From Marinobacter pelagius (GTDB taxonomy: Bacteria > Pseudomonadota > Gammaproteobacteria > Pseudomonadales > Oleiphilaceae): 64,000 bases of DNA. Position numbers and translations under genes: made by a program. Position 1 is the first letter of the stretch, and every line of letters begins with the position of its first letter. The notes beneath the pieces were generated by a model that saw nothing but the letters and a program-made list of their open reading frames with translations, had not been told where the DNA came from and made no database searches. Below, in pieces: positions 17,047 through 25,553 of the stretch. The DNA lies in assembly GCF_003315345.1 (NCBI RefSeq), contig NZ_QNRO01000005.1:62001-126000 (forward strand), read 5' to 3'.

Positions 17047-18071
17047 TGTCTGCTTTGGCCGACACCTTCAGCAATTTTATTGTCCGGCAGAGTGGTGCCG
17101 AAAGCGCGCGGGTCATCGAGTTCAGCAAGCTCTCCGGGGGCGCCATCCAGGACAACTTCGGGTTAACCCTGGAGCTGGAAGGCGGCGACCGGCCGGGCCG
17201 GCAGGAATTCGTGGTCCGGCAGGACGCCCCCTCGGGGGTGGCGGAGAGTCTGTCCCGGCCGGAGGAATTCCGGGTATTGCAGGCGGCATTCGGCGCCGGA
17301 GTTACCGCGCCGGAGCCGCTCTGGCTATGTGAGGACGCCGAAGTCAGCGGCCGTATCTTTTATGTCATGAGCCGGGCCTCCGGGTCCGCGTCGCCGCGCA
17401 AACTGGTCAAAGGGGATCTCACTGACGATCAGCGTCGGCACCTCGTGCGCCGGCTCGGTGCCGAGCTGGCCCGGCTGCACACGGTGCGGCCGCCGATGGC
17501 ATCACTGGCTTTTCTCGACATGCCGGCAGGGAACAATCCGGCCCTGAGCCGGGTGGCGCTGTACCGCCGCTACCTGGAGGAAATCGGGGAGCCGCATCCG
17601 GTGCTGGAATGGGCCCTGAACTGGCTCGAGGACCACGCGCCGGAACCCGGTCCCACGGTGCTGTGCCACTGTGATTTCCGCACCGGAAACTACATGGTGG
17701 ATGGTGACGAGCTGACTGCTGTGCTGGACTGGGAGTTCGCGGCCTGGAGCGATCCCTGCGAGGACCTGGGCTGGCTGTGCTGCCGCAGCTGGCGCTTCGG
17801 TGGTGATGACCGGGAAGTCGGTGGCGTTGGCGATAAAGACGATCTTCTGGCCAGCTACCGGGAAGTGAGTGGCGCCGACATCGATCCGGCTGCGGTCAGT
17901 TACTGGGAAGTCGTGGCACTGGTGCGGTGGGCGATGATCGCATTGCAGCAGGCACGCCGGCATATGTCCGGAGAACAGCGCTCCCTGGAGCTGGCCCTGA
18001 CCGGGCGCATGGTGGCCCAGATGGAATACGACCTGCTGAACCAGATTCCGGAACTGGAGGAGGGGCAATGA
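17046..18071 (+). CDS. APH-family phosphotransferase, LvaA-like
   Basis: Kinase-like protein of the aminoglycoside phosphotransferase superfamily, 341 residues from ATG 17046. The Brenner motif H208-C-D210-x4-N215 and the metal-binding segment LDWEFAAWSDPCEDLGWL are intact, so it should be an active kinase. It is sandwiched, with 1- and 4-base overlaps, between an acyl-CoA dehydrogenase and a DUF6285 protein. LvaA of P. putida phosphorylates 4-hydroxyvaleryl-CoA with help of the small LvaB; human ACAD11 fuses the kinase and dehydrogenase. The likely substrate is therefore a 4-hydroxyacyl-CoA; antibiotic resistance is unlikely in this setting. Confidence 0.87.
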   Translation: MSALADTFSNFIVRQSGAESARVIEFSKLSGGAIQDNFGLTLELEGGDRPGRQEFVVRQDAPSGVAESLSRPEEFRVLQAAFGAGVTAPEPLWLCEDAEVSGRIFYVMSRASGSASPRKLVKGDLTDDQRRHLVRRLGAELARLHTVRPPMASLAFLDMPAGNNPALSRVALYRRYLEEIGEPHPVLEWALNWLEDHAPEPGPTVLCHCDFRTGNYMVDGDELTAVLDWEFAAWSDPCEDLGWLCCRSWRFGGDDREVGGVGDKDDLLASYREVSGADIDPAAVSYWEVVALVRWAMIALQQARRHMSGEQRSLELALTGRMVAQMEYDLLNQIPELEEGQ

Positions 18072-18430
18072 TCAACGAGCCGGATAGCCGCGACCTGCTG
18101 ACCGAGGCCCGCCAGGTATTACTGGATTCCCTGGTACCGGATCTGGCGGGGGAGCAGAAATACCAGGCCCTGATGATTGCCAACGCCATGGGCATGGCCA
18201 TCCGGGAGATCGAGCAGCGGGCGCAGGGTGAACCTGACGCCACCGACCGGTCGCTGTCGCAATTCCTGGCCGGACACCAGTTACCGGATGACCCTTCACA
18301 GGGTGAGCAGACCCTCGCCCGGGCCCTCCGTGACCGCCGGCTCGATGGCGATGATCCGGAACTGAGATCGGTTCTGAAGGGCATGACGGAGGCCCGGTTG
18401 CGAATCAACAACCCGGGCTTTCTGAAATAA
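18068..18430 (+). CDS. DUF6285 small protein, LvaB-like
   Basis: 120-residue, mostly helical, cytoplasmic protein with no signal or membrane segment. The start overlaps the kinase stop (ATGA), strong evidence for coupled expression with it. I recognise it as the DUF6285 family by its pattern (RDLLTEARQVL..DLLVPDLAGEQKYQALMIANAMGMAIRE-like N-terminus, C-terminal LRINNPGFL). LvaB, the corresponding protein in the levulinate operon, is required by the kinase LvaA for activity; the mechanism is not well understood. Probably forms a complex with the 17046-18071 product. Confidence 0.82.
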   Translation: MINEPDSRDLLTEARQVLLDSLVPDLAGEQKYQALMIANAMGMAIREIEQRAQGEPDATDRSLSQFLAGHQLPDDPSQGEQTLARALRDRRLDGDDPELRSVLKGMTEARLRINNPGFLK

Positions 18431-18455
18431 TCCGGACAGTCCAACACGGTGCGAT

Positions 18456-20069
18456 ATGAACAAGTACAAGAACCTGAACAAGACCGCCGCCAATCATTCC
18501 GCCCTGACCCCGCTGACTCTGCTGCAGCGGTCGGCGCGGGTCTACCCGGACAAGCAGGCGGTCATCGACGATGACATGAGCCTGTCCTACCGGGACCTGT
18601 ATCGCCGTTGCCGACAGATGGCGGATGCCCTGCGCGCCCGGGGTATTGCCACCGGCGACACGGTAGCGATCCTGTGCCCCAACAGCCATGAAATGCTCGA
18701 GTCCCACTACTCGGTACCCATGGCCGGGGCGGTGCTCAACGCCATGAACATCCGTCTGGACGCCGGCACCCTCTCGTTCATCCTGGCCCACGGTGAGGCG
18801 CGGGTGCTGTTCTACGACACCCAGTGGGAAAACCAGGTCCGGGCGGCGATTGCCGAGCTCGAGGTGCGGCCACTGCTGGTGGCCATCGAGCGCAAGGCCG
18901 GCGCCAGCGAAGGTCTGGCGGAACTGGACTATGAGTCCCTGATTGCGGAGGGCGGCCCGGAGGCATCGTGGTCGCAGCCGGACGACGAATGGGATGCCAT
19001 CACCCTGAACTACACCTCCGGCACCACCGGCAATCCCAAGGGCGTGGTCTATCATCACCGGGGGGCCTACCTGGCCGCCATGTCGAACGCCATGGCCTTC
19101 GATATGACCGCCGAAACCGTCTACCTGTGGACCCTGCCCATGTTCCACTGCAACGGCTGGGCCTACACCTGGGCGATCACCGCCGTCGGCGGCACCCATG
19201 TCTGCCTGCGGGAGGTCGATACCCGGGAGATCTATCGGCGGATCGAGGAATACGGCGTGACCCACATGTGTGGCGCCCCGGTTGTGATGAACATGCTGGT
19301 GCAGGATCTCGGTCATGAGAACCTGACCCTTTCACGGCGCGCCCGTTTCGCCCTCGGTGGCGCCGCGCCCCCCAGCGCCGTGATCCGCAAGGCGGAGGAA
19401 ATCGGTTTCGAGATCACCCACCTCTACGGCCTGACCGAAACCTTCGGCCCGTCCACCCTGTGCGTGCCCCAGCCGGAATGGCAGGCGCTGCCCCTGGAAG
19501 AGAGGGCGGTGAAAATGTCCCGCCAGGGCGTGCCCACCCATGGCCTGGACGACGTGGACATCCTCGATATGGCCAGCGGTGAGCCGGTACCGGCCGATGG
19601 CAGGACCATGGGGGAGATCTGTATCCGGGGCAACACCGTGATGAAGGGCTATCTCAAGAACCCGGAAGCCACCGACAAGGCCTTCCGGGATGGCTGGTTC
19701 CATACCGGCGACCTGGCGGTCATGCACCCCGACCGCTACGTTGAAATCCGGGACCGGGCCAAGGACGTGATCATCTCCGGCGGCGAGAACATCTCCAGCC
19801 TCGAGGTGGAGGAAGTGCTCTACCGGCACCCGAAAGTGTCCGAAGCGGCGGTGGTGGCCATGCCCGACGAGAAGTGGGGCGAGGTGCCCTGTGCCTTCGT
19901 CAATCCCATTGATGACGGTGACGAGCTGACTGCCGAGGACATTATTGCCTTTTGCCGGGACAACATGGCGCACTTCAAGGCGCCGAGGAAGGTGGTGCTG
20001 GGCGAGCTGCCCAAGACCGCCACCGGCAAGATCCGCAAGAACATTCTCCGGGACTCCCTGTCCCGATGA
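18456..20069 (+). CDS. Acyl-CoA synthetase (AMP-forming), LvaE-like
   Basis: ANL-family CoA ligase, 537 residues. ATP-binding P-loop YTSGTTGNPKGVVYHHRG at about residues 187-204, adenine motif YGLTETFG, hinge WFHTGDLAV and C-terminal catalytic Lys in PKTATGKIRK. It most resembles medium-chain/DMSP-type ligases (MlcR/AlkK-like). As the fifth gene of the LvaD-C-A-B-E-like set it would activate the free acid to its CoA ester, the entry step. The ribosome site is weak (CGGTG); the 25-base gap after the DUF6285 gene suggests the same transcript. Confidence 0.88.
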   Translation: MNKYKNLNKTAANHSALTPLTLLQRSARVYPDKQAVIDDDMSLSYRDLYRRCRQMADALRARGIATGDTVAILCPNSHEMLESHYSVPMAGAVLNAMNIRLDAGTLSFILAHGEARVLFYDTQWENQVRAAIAELEVRPLLVAIERKAGASEGLAELDYESLIAEGGPEASWSQPDDEWDAITLNYTSGTTGNPKGVVYHHRGAYLAAMSNAMAFDMTAETVYLWTLPMFHCNGWAYTWAITAVGGTHVCLREVDTREIYRRIEEYGVTHMCGAPVVMNMLVQDLGHENLTLSRRARFALGGAAPPSAVIRKAEEIGFEITHLYGLTETFGPSTLCVPQPEWQALPLEERAVKMSRQGVPTHGLDDVDILDMASGEPVPADGRTMGEICIRGNTVMKGYLKNPEATDKAFRDGWFHTGDLAVMHPDRYVEIRDRAKDVIISGGENISSLEVEEVLYRHPKVSEAAVVAMPDEKWGEVPCAFVNPIDDGDELTAEDIIAFCRDNMAHFKAPRKVVLGELPKTATGKIRKNILRDSLSR

Positions 20070-20073
20070 TTGG

Positions 20074-20089
20074 GCTGACCATGGTCAGC
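20074..20089. promoter_or_regulatory. 16-bp perfect palindrome upstream of livK
   Basis: GCTGACCATGGTCAGC reads the same on both strands. It begins 5 bases after the CoA-ligase stop, in the 130-base gap before livK. It could be an operator for a dimeric regulator or a short RNA hairpin; it differs in sequence from the palindrome at 14991-15000. Confidence 0.45.
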
Positions 20090-20199
20090 AGGAGGTTGCG
20101 ATAGCGCGAACAACGCATTCAGACCCACGAAAACCGGCCCCGATGTAACGGGCCTGACAGTTCCAGTGACAACAAAGACAAGAACACAGGAGCAATACC

Positions 20200-21423
20200 A
20201 TGAAGAAAACAAGCATGAAGAAACTGCTGGTTGCGATGACCGCAGCCGCAACTCTCGGTACCGCCGGGACCAGCTATGCCGAGGATCCGATCCAGATTGG
20301 CGGGATCTACATTCTGTCCGGCAGTGCTGCCACTTACGGTGAGTTTGCCCAGAAGGGTATCAACCTGGCGGTGGATGAAATCAACGCCTCCGGCGGCATC
20401 CTGGGTCGCCAGGTGGAAATGGTTTATGAGGACAGCCAGGGCAAAGCCTCGGTGGCTATCCAGGCCGCCCGGAAACTGGTCTATTCCGAGGGTGTTGAAG
20501 CCCTGGTGGGCCTGGACAGCTCGGGTGTTGCCCAGGGCATGGTGCCGACCATGCCGGAGTTGCAGAAACCGCTGATCATTACCCACGCCGCCACGCCGGA
20601 TGTAACCGGCAAACTGTGTAACCCGTTCACCTACCGCATCAGCGTCAACGTGGCCCAGAACATGAAGGCTGCGGCTCTGGTTGCGGCGGAAACGGATGCT
20701 ACCAACTGGACCACCATCGGTCCGGACTACGCCTTTGGTCACCAGTCCTGGGAATTCTTCGGTAATTACCTGAAGGAAATCAATCCGGACGTGAACCTGA
20801 TGTCGGAGACCAACTTCCCGCGCTTCGGTGCGGAGGACTTCACGCCATTCATCGACCGGGTGATGAACTCCGATGCCGAGGGTGTGCTGATCTCCGTCTG
20901 GGGTGGTGACCTGGTCAACTTCATCCGTCAGGCCAACACCCGTGGTTTCTTCGACAAGGACATGGAAGTGATGTTCACCGTGGGTGCCGCCACCGAGGTG
21001 CTGTCCGCCCTGGGTGAGGAGATGCCTGAAGGGGTTCACCTGTCCACACGCTACTGGTATGACGCTTACGACAATGAGGTGAACGACCGCTTTGTCAAAG
21101 CCTACATGGATGCCTATGGTACGCCGCCCAGCTATAACGCCGAGGGTGCCTACGCTGCCATCTATGCCTACAAGCAGGCGATGGAAGCGGCCGGAACCAC
21201 CGAGGGTCCGGCTGTGGCCAAGGCCCTCAGTGGCATGAGCATGGAAGCGCCGAATGGCACCGTGACCTTCCGTGCCGGGGATCACCAGGCCATGGTCAGC
21301 CCGAACTGGGGTGTTTCCGGCCCGATGCATGCCGAGCACGGTATCCGGACCCTGACCAACCTGCAGATCTTTGACGGCGAGAAAGTAGCCCGCACCATTG
21401 AAGAGACCGGTTGCAAGCTCTGA
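20200..21423 (+). CDS. livK: Branched-chain-type ABC substrate-binding protein (copy 1)
   Basis: Periplasmic binding protein of the Leu/Ile/Val type I fold, 407 residues with a signal peptide ending SYA|ED (residue 27). Typical family features: IGGIYILSGSAATYGEFAQKGINLAVDEIN at the mature N-terminus and the ABC-typical GGILGRQVEMVYEDSQG. RBS CAGGAG precedes the start. It delivers substrate to the livHMGF products encoded next. Placement directly behind CoA-ligase and acyl-CoA genes suggests a carboxylate or short acid substrate and not amino acids; the true ligand cannot be read from sequence. Confidence 0.9.
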   Translation: MKKTSMKKLLVAMTAAATLGTAGTSYAEDPIQIGGIYILSGSAATYGEFAQKGINLAVDEINASGGILGRQVEMVYEDSQGKASVAIQAARKLVYSEGVEALVGLDSSGVAQGMVPTMPELQKPLIITHAATPDVTGKLCNPFTYRISVNVAQNMKAAALVAAETDATNWTTIGPDYAFGHQSWEFFGNYLKEINPDVNLMSETNFPRFGAEDFTPFIDRVMNSDAEGVLISVWGGDLVNFIRQANTRGFFDKDMEVMFTVGAATEVLSALGEEMPEGVHLSTRYWYDAYDNEVNDRFVKAYMDAYGTPPSYNAEGAYAAIYAYKQAMEAAGTTEGPAVAKALSGMSMEAPNGTVTFRAGDHQAMVSPNWGVSGPMHAEHGIRTLTNLQIFDGEKVARTIEETGCKL

Positions 21424-21447
21424 TCAGACCATCTTTCATCAGCTTGA

Positions 21448-21471
21448 CGTGGCGCCCTCCGGGGCGCCACG
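21448..21471 (+). other. Strong hairpin between livK and livH
   Basis: CGTGGCGCCC (21448-21457) and GGGCGCCACG (21462-21471) form a perfect 10-bp stem with a TCCG tetraloop, 24 bases after the livK stop. There is no following U run, so it probably acts as a 3' stabiliser or partial attenuator that makes binding protein more abundant than permease, a common arrangement for ABC importers. Confidence 0.6.
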
Positions 21472-21500
21472 AAACCGGCCCTAACCTAATGAGGTAATCC

Positions 21501-22370
21501 ATGTCTGGCATCGGAGCGGCGTTGCTAAACAGTCTTGATATCGGGCTGCTGCTGTTCATCATCGCAGTGGGCCTGAACATCGTGTTCGGTGTGCTGAACA
21601 TCATCAACTTTGCCCATGGGGCGTTGTACATGTTGGGAGCCTACCTGGCTTTCACCCTGATCAATCTTGTGGGGATGCCCTTCTGGGCGGCCCTGCTGCT
21701 GGCGCCGATCGGTGTGGCCATCCTGGCCGTCATTATTGATCGGCTGCTGTTGCGATTCATCTACAGTCGGGACGTGGCGGACAGCCTGTTGCTGACCTTC
21801 GCGATCCTGCTGATCATCAACGAGAGTGTCCGCGTTATCTGGGGCAGTGGCATCCACGTGGTGCAGCCACCGCAGCTGCTGTCCGGCTCGATGGAGCTGC
21901 TGGGCAGTTCCGTGTCCACTTACAGCCTGTTCGTGATTGTTGTCGGCCTGCTGTTGCTCGCCGGGCTGTGGTACCTGTTCAATCGCACCCGTGTTGGCCG
22001 CATCATGCGCGCCGCAGCCCTGGACCGGGACATGGCCGAAGCCCTGTGCATCAATACCCGCATGGTGGTCACCGGCGTGTTTGCCTTCGGTGCCTGGCTG
22101 GCCGCTGTTGGTGGTGTGGTGGCAGCGCCGATGCGGGCCCTGGACCCGGGCATGGGCGACAAGATCATCATCGAGTCCTTCATTGTGGTGGTCATCGGCG
22201 GCCTGGGCAGCTTCCCGGGCGCACTGCTCGGTGCCATCGTCCTCGGCCTGATTCACGGCTTTGGCGGCCGCTATCTGCCGGAAGTGAACCTGCTGCTGCC
22301 GTTCCTTGGCATGGCGCTGGTTCTGTTGTTCAAACCCAATGGCATCATGGGCAAGGGGGCGACCGCATGA
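21501..22370 (+). CDS. livH: Branched-chain-type ABC permease LivH (copy 1)
   Basis: Inner-membrane permease, 289 residues, about eight hydrophobic helices. Family hallmarks: GLNIVFGVLNIINFAHGALYMLGAY near the N-terminus and the cytoplasmic coupling segment AALDRDMAEALCINTRMV. The start has GAGGTAATCC upstream; its stop overlaps the livM start (ATGA). Partner of LivM in the heterodimeric channel. No truncation. Confidence 0.92.
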   Translation: MSGIGAALLNSLDIGLLLFIIAVGLNIVFGVLNIINFAHGALYMLGAYLAFTLINLVGMPFWAALLLAPIGVAILAVIIDRLLLRFIYSRDVADSLLLTFAILLIINESVRVIWGSGIHVVQPPQLLSGSMELLGSSVSTYSLFVIVVGLLLLAGLWYLFNRTRVGRIMRAAALDRDMAEALCINTRMVVTGVFAFGAWLAAVGGVVAAPMRALDPGMGDKIIIESFIVVVIGGLGSFPGALLGAIVLGLIHGFGGRYLPEVNLLLPFLGMALVLLFKPNGIMGKGATA

Positions 22371-23314
22371 AGACCAAGATCCTGATGGGCCTGCTGGCCG
22401 TGGCGATTGCGGGGCTGATTGCGGTGCCCTGGATTGCTTCCTACTTCTATATTTTCATCCTCACCGAGATCCTGATTCTTGGCCTGTTCGCGGCCAGCTT
22501 CAATCTGATCTTCGGCTACACTGGCATGCTCAGTTTCGGCCATGCGGCCTTTTTCGGTATCGGTTCCTACGCCACGGCGCTGGTGCTGATTCACCTGGAG
22601 TGGCCATTCCTGGCCTGCCTGCTGGTGTCCATGGGCGCCTCGGCACTGCTGGCCCTGGTGATCGGCTTCCTGAGTGTAAGGCTCAATGAGGTCTATTTCG
22701 CCATGCTTACCCTGGCGTTCGGCATGATGGTATTTGCCATCGCCTACCAGTGGCGTTCCGTGACCAACGGCAGTGACGGCCTGGCCGGCTTTACCCTGGG
22801 CTCCTTCGGGCTCGGCGTGGACCTGATCCTGGGTAACCCGGCGGTCTACTACCATGTGGTGCTGGTCATCGTCGCTATTGCCGCGGTGGTGCTGTACCTG
22901 GTCTGCCGCAGTTCCTTCGGCATGATCCTCAAGGCGATCCGCCAGAACCCGGAGCGGGTGTCCTTCGCCGGGCTGAACGTGCGCACCTACCGCCTGGTGG
23001 CATTTGTCATCGCAGGCTCCTTTGCCGGCCTCGCCGGTGGCCTGATGGCCCCGTTCCTGCGGGTGGCCAGTCCGGAGCTGTTGCACTGGTCCATGTCCGC
23101 CGAACCGGTTCTGATGGCGATCCTTGGTGGCACCGGCTACTTCCTGGGGCCGTTTGTCGGCTCTGCGGTGTTCGTGCTGCTGGAAACCTGGATCACCAGT
23201 TTCACCGAGTCCTGGATGCTGGTTCTGGGGATCATTCTGGCGATGATGGTGATTTTCTTCCGCAAGGGGTTGCTGGGTACCGCCCTTGACTGGTGGCTGG
23301 AGGTGAAGAAATGA
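22367..23314 (+). CDS. livM: Branched-chain-type ABC permease LivM (copy 1)
   Basis: Second permease subunit, 315 residues. ATG 22367 overlaps the livH stop by four bases and is the natural start; the open frame continues upstream but only as a shadow of livH. Hallmarks: FNLIFGYTGMLSFGHAAFFGIGSYATALV and the EAA-like loop AIRQNPERVSFAGLNVRTYRL. Eight or more helices. The stop overlaps livG (ATGA), so the permease and ATPase genes are translationally coupled. Confidence 0.92.
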   Translation: MKTKILMGLLAVAIAGLIAVPWIASYFYIFILTEILILGLFAASFNLIFGYTGMLSFGHAAFFGIGSYATALVLIHLEWPFLACLLVSMGASALLALVIGFLSVRLNEVYFAMLTLAFGMMVFAIAYQWRSVTNGSDGLAGFTLGSFGLGVDLILGNPAVYYHVVLVIVAIAAVVLYLVCRSSFGMILKAIRQNPERVSFAGLNVRTYRLVAFVIAGSFAGLAGGLMAPFLRVASPELLHWSMSAEPVLMAILGGTGYFLGPFVGSAVFVLLETWITSFTESWMLVLGIILAMMVIFFRKGLLGTALDWWLEVKK

Positions 23315-24093
23315 GCAAGCCGATCCTGACCATAGACAACCTCACCAAGCGTTTTGGTGGTGTTACTGCTGTCAACGGTATCAACCTGGAGGTCATGCCG
23401 AAGGAAACTATCGCCATCATCGGGCCCAACGGTGCCGGCAAGACCACTTTCTACAACATGGTGTCCGGGCGGATGCTGCCGACCGAGGGCAAGATCACCC
23501 TGGACGGGCAGGACATCACCGGACTGCCGCCCCACAAGATCAGCCGTCTGGGGGTGTCCCGGTCGTTCCAGATCAACAACATCTTCCCGGAGATGACGGT
23601 GCAGGAGAACGTGGAGGTGGTGCTGTCGGCCTACCATGGCCACAGCCGGAAACTGTTCAACATTGCCTCCCGCAATACCGGGATCCAGCAGGAGGCCGTG
23701 GAGTACCTGAAGCGGCTGGGCATTGACGGTCTCAGGGACCAGCGGGCCGAGGTCATCAGTTACGGTGACAAACGCTTGCTGGAAATTGCCATGGTGCTGG
23801 CCACACAGCCCAAGCTGGTGCTGCTGGACGAGCCCACTGCCGGCATGACCCCGGACGAGACCCGCCGCACCACCAAACTGGTGAAGAGCCTGGCGGACAG
23901 TGGCGATTACACGTTTCTGATCACCGAGCACGATATGGACGTGGTGTTCAATCTGGCCGATCGCATTCTGGTCATGCATCGCGGCGAAAAACTGTTTGCC
24001 GGCACTCCGGAAGAAGTGAAGAACCATCCGGAAGTTCGTGTCGCCTACCTGGGTGAGGAAGAAGAGGACGCGGTCGAGGAGGCCAACCCATGA
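23311..24093 (+). CDS. livG: Branched-chain-type ABC ATPase LivG (copy 1)
   Basis: Cytoplasmic ATP-binding subunit, 260 residues from ATG 23311. Walker A GPNGAGKTT, Walker B LVLLDEPTAGM and the LivG-typical switch EHDMDVVFNLADRI are present. The signature is degenerate (SYGDKRLLEIAM) as is common in LivG proteins, where the canonical LSGGQ is replaced. It overlaps livM upstream and livF downstream by four bases each. An acidic tail (GEEEEDAVEEANP) follows the ABC domain. Confidence 0.92.
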   Translation: MSKPILTIDNLTKRFGGVTAVNGINLEVMPKETIAIIGPNGAGKTTFYNMVSGRMLPTEGKITLDGQDITGLPPHKISRLGVSRSFQINNIFPEMTVQENVEVVLSAYHGHSRKLFNIASRNTGIQQEAVEYLKRLGIDGLRDQRAEVISYGDKRLLEIAMVLATQPKLVLLDEPTAGMTPDETRRTTKLVKSLADSGDYTFLITEHDMDVVFNLADRILVMHRGEKLFAGTPEEVKNHPEVRVAYLGEEEEDAVEEANP

Positions 24094-24794
24094 TTCTTGA
24101 TGTTCGCAATATCCAGACCTTCTACGGCGAGAGCCAGGCGCTTCAGGGTGTCACGCTGCAACTGGACGAGGGCGAGACCGTGTGCATCCTGGGCCGGAAC
24201 GGTGCCGGCAAGAGTACGACCCTGAAAAGCATCATGGGCCTGACACCGCCACGATCCGGCGAGGTGATCTTTGATGGCAAGCCGATTCACGGTCTGCCGG
24301 CCCATCAGATTGCCCGGGCCGGTATCGGTTATGTGCCGGAGGACCGGCGGATTTTTCCGGGCCTGACAGTGCGGGAGAATCTGGATGTGGCTGCCTACCA
24401 GCGCAAGGGCAGTGCCGCCCGCTGGACCGTGGATGGCATTCTCGATAAGTACGAGATGCTGGGTGAGCGGGCCGATCAGGACGGCGCCACGCTTTCAGGT
24501 GGACAGCAGCAGATGCTGGCCGTGGCCCGGTCCCTGATGATCCAGCCGCGGCTGTTGTTGCTGGATGAGCCCAACGAAGGGCTGGCTCCGGTTATTGTGC
24601 AGCAGATCGGTGAACTGATCGACGACCTCAGCAAGACCACCACCATTCTGTTCACTGACCAGAGCGTACAGTTCGCCCTCAAGCATGCCCGCAGGGCGTA
24701 CATTCTTGAAAAAGGACAGGTGGTGCACGAGGCACCGAGCGATGAGTTGCGCAAAGACCAGGCAACCCAGGACCGGTTCCTGTCGGTGGCGTGA
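24090..24794 (+). CDS. livF: Branched-chain-type ABC ATPase LivF (copy 1)
   Basis: Second ATPase subunit, 234 residues. Walker A GRNGAGKST, signature LSGGQQQMLAVAR, Walker B RLLLLDEPNEGLAP. It starts in a four-base overlap with livG. It ends 36 bases before the TetR gene, and a near-consensus -10 (TATAAT, 24802-24807) lies just after its stop, so the importer transcript probably pauses or ends here. Pairs with LivG to energise the LivHM channel. Confidence 0.92.
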   Translation: MILDVRNIQTFYGESQALQGVTLQLDEGETVCILGRNGAGKSTTLKSIMGLTPPRSGEVIFDGKPIHGLPAHQIARAGIGYVPEDRRIFPGLTVRENLDVAAYQRKGSAARWTVDGILDKYEMLGERADQDGATLSGGQQQMLAVARSLMIQPRLLLLDEPNEGLAPVIVQQIGELIDDLSKTTTILFTDQSVQFALKHARRAYILEKGQVVHEAPSDELRKDQATQDRFLSVA

Positions 24795-24830
24795 TCTGAC
24801 TTATAATCCCCGCCGCAGGAGCAGACAGGC

Positions 24831-25523
24831 GTGGTACCAATGATTGAAAACTACGAGGCATTTCGCAACGAGCTGAGCATGTCCAAGGAGGATGTGGTCC
24901 GCGAGGTTTATCGTCAGAACAAGGACAGGATCAGCATCAAGAAGGAGGCGACGGCGGTCAAGAACCTGATCCGCATCATCGAGTCGACGCTGAGACTGGC
25001 CAACTCCAAGGGCTTCCATGCCATGACCCTAAGGGATCTGTGTTCGGATTCGGGCATGAGCATGGGCGGTCTTTATGCCTACATTCGCAACAAGGACGAC
25101 CTGATCCACCTGATCCAGAGTCACGGCTTCACCATCACCCGTCGCACTTTGTTGCACTACACTGGCGAGGTGGATGACGTACGTGACAAGCTGTTCTCGG
25201 CGATCAAGGCGCACCTGTACCTGAGCGAGCTGATGCGGGCCTGGTTCTATTTCTCCTACATGGAAGCGAAAAGCCTGCCGGCGCCGGAGAAGCGGGATGC
25301 GGTGGCCATTGAGCTGGAGATCGAAGACATCTTTCTGGGTGTTATCGAGGACGGTATCGAGGCTGGCGTGTACCGGCCGAGGAATGCCCGGCTGGTGGCC
25401 TCGATGATCAAGGCCCTGCTGCAGGACTGGTACCTGAAGCGCCGGAAATACCGCGACCAGAATGTGGCCGTTGACGACTATGCTGCCTTTGTCAGGGATG
25501 TGATCGAAAGCTATCTGCTCTGA
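24831..25523 (+). CDS. TetR-family transcriptional regulator
   Basis: 230 residues from GTG 24831 (AGGAG 9 bases upstream; ATG 24840 is a possible later start). After a 35-residue leader the helix-turn-helix is seen in FHAMTLRDLCSDSGMSMGGLYAYIRNKDDLIHLI (about residues 63-96); the C-terminal helical ligand domain follows. TATAAT at 24802-24807 could give it its own promoter. It sits between the importer and the dehydrogenase/CoA-transferase pair and is the only regulator of the catabolic island, so acyl-CoA-responsive repression of the 14981 promoter is the simplest model (inference). Confidence 0.85.
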   Translation: MVPMIENYEAFRNELSMSKEDVVREVYRQNKDRISIKKEATAVKNLIRIIESTLRLANSKGFHAMTLRDLCSDSGMSMGGLYAYIRNKDDLIHLIQSHGFTITRRTLLHYTGEVDDVRDKLFSAIKAHLYLSELMRAWFYFSYMEAKSLPAPEKRDAVAIELEIEDIFLGVIEDGIEAGVYRPRNARLVASMIKALLQDWYLKRRKYRDQNVAVDDYAAFVRDVIESYLL

Positions 25524-25553
25524 GGGCGTTGACTCTCTCCTGTGAGGACTGTG

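Noticed and set aside
17046-18071. Aminoglycoside resistance kinase
   Set aside because: The APH fold is present, but overlap with acyl-CoA dehydrogenase and DUF6285 genes points to acyl-CoA metabolism.
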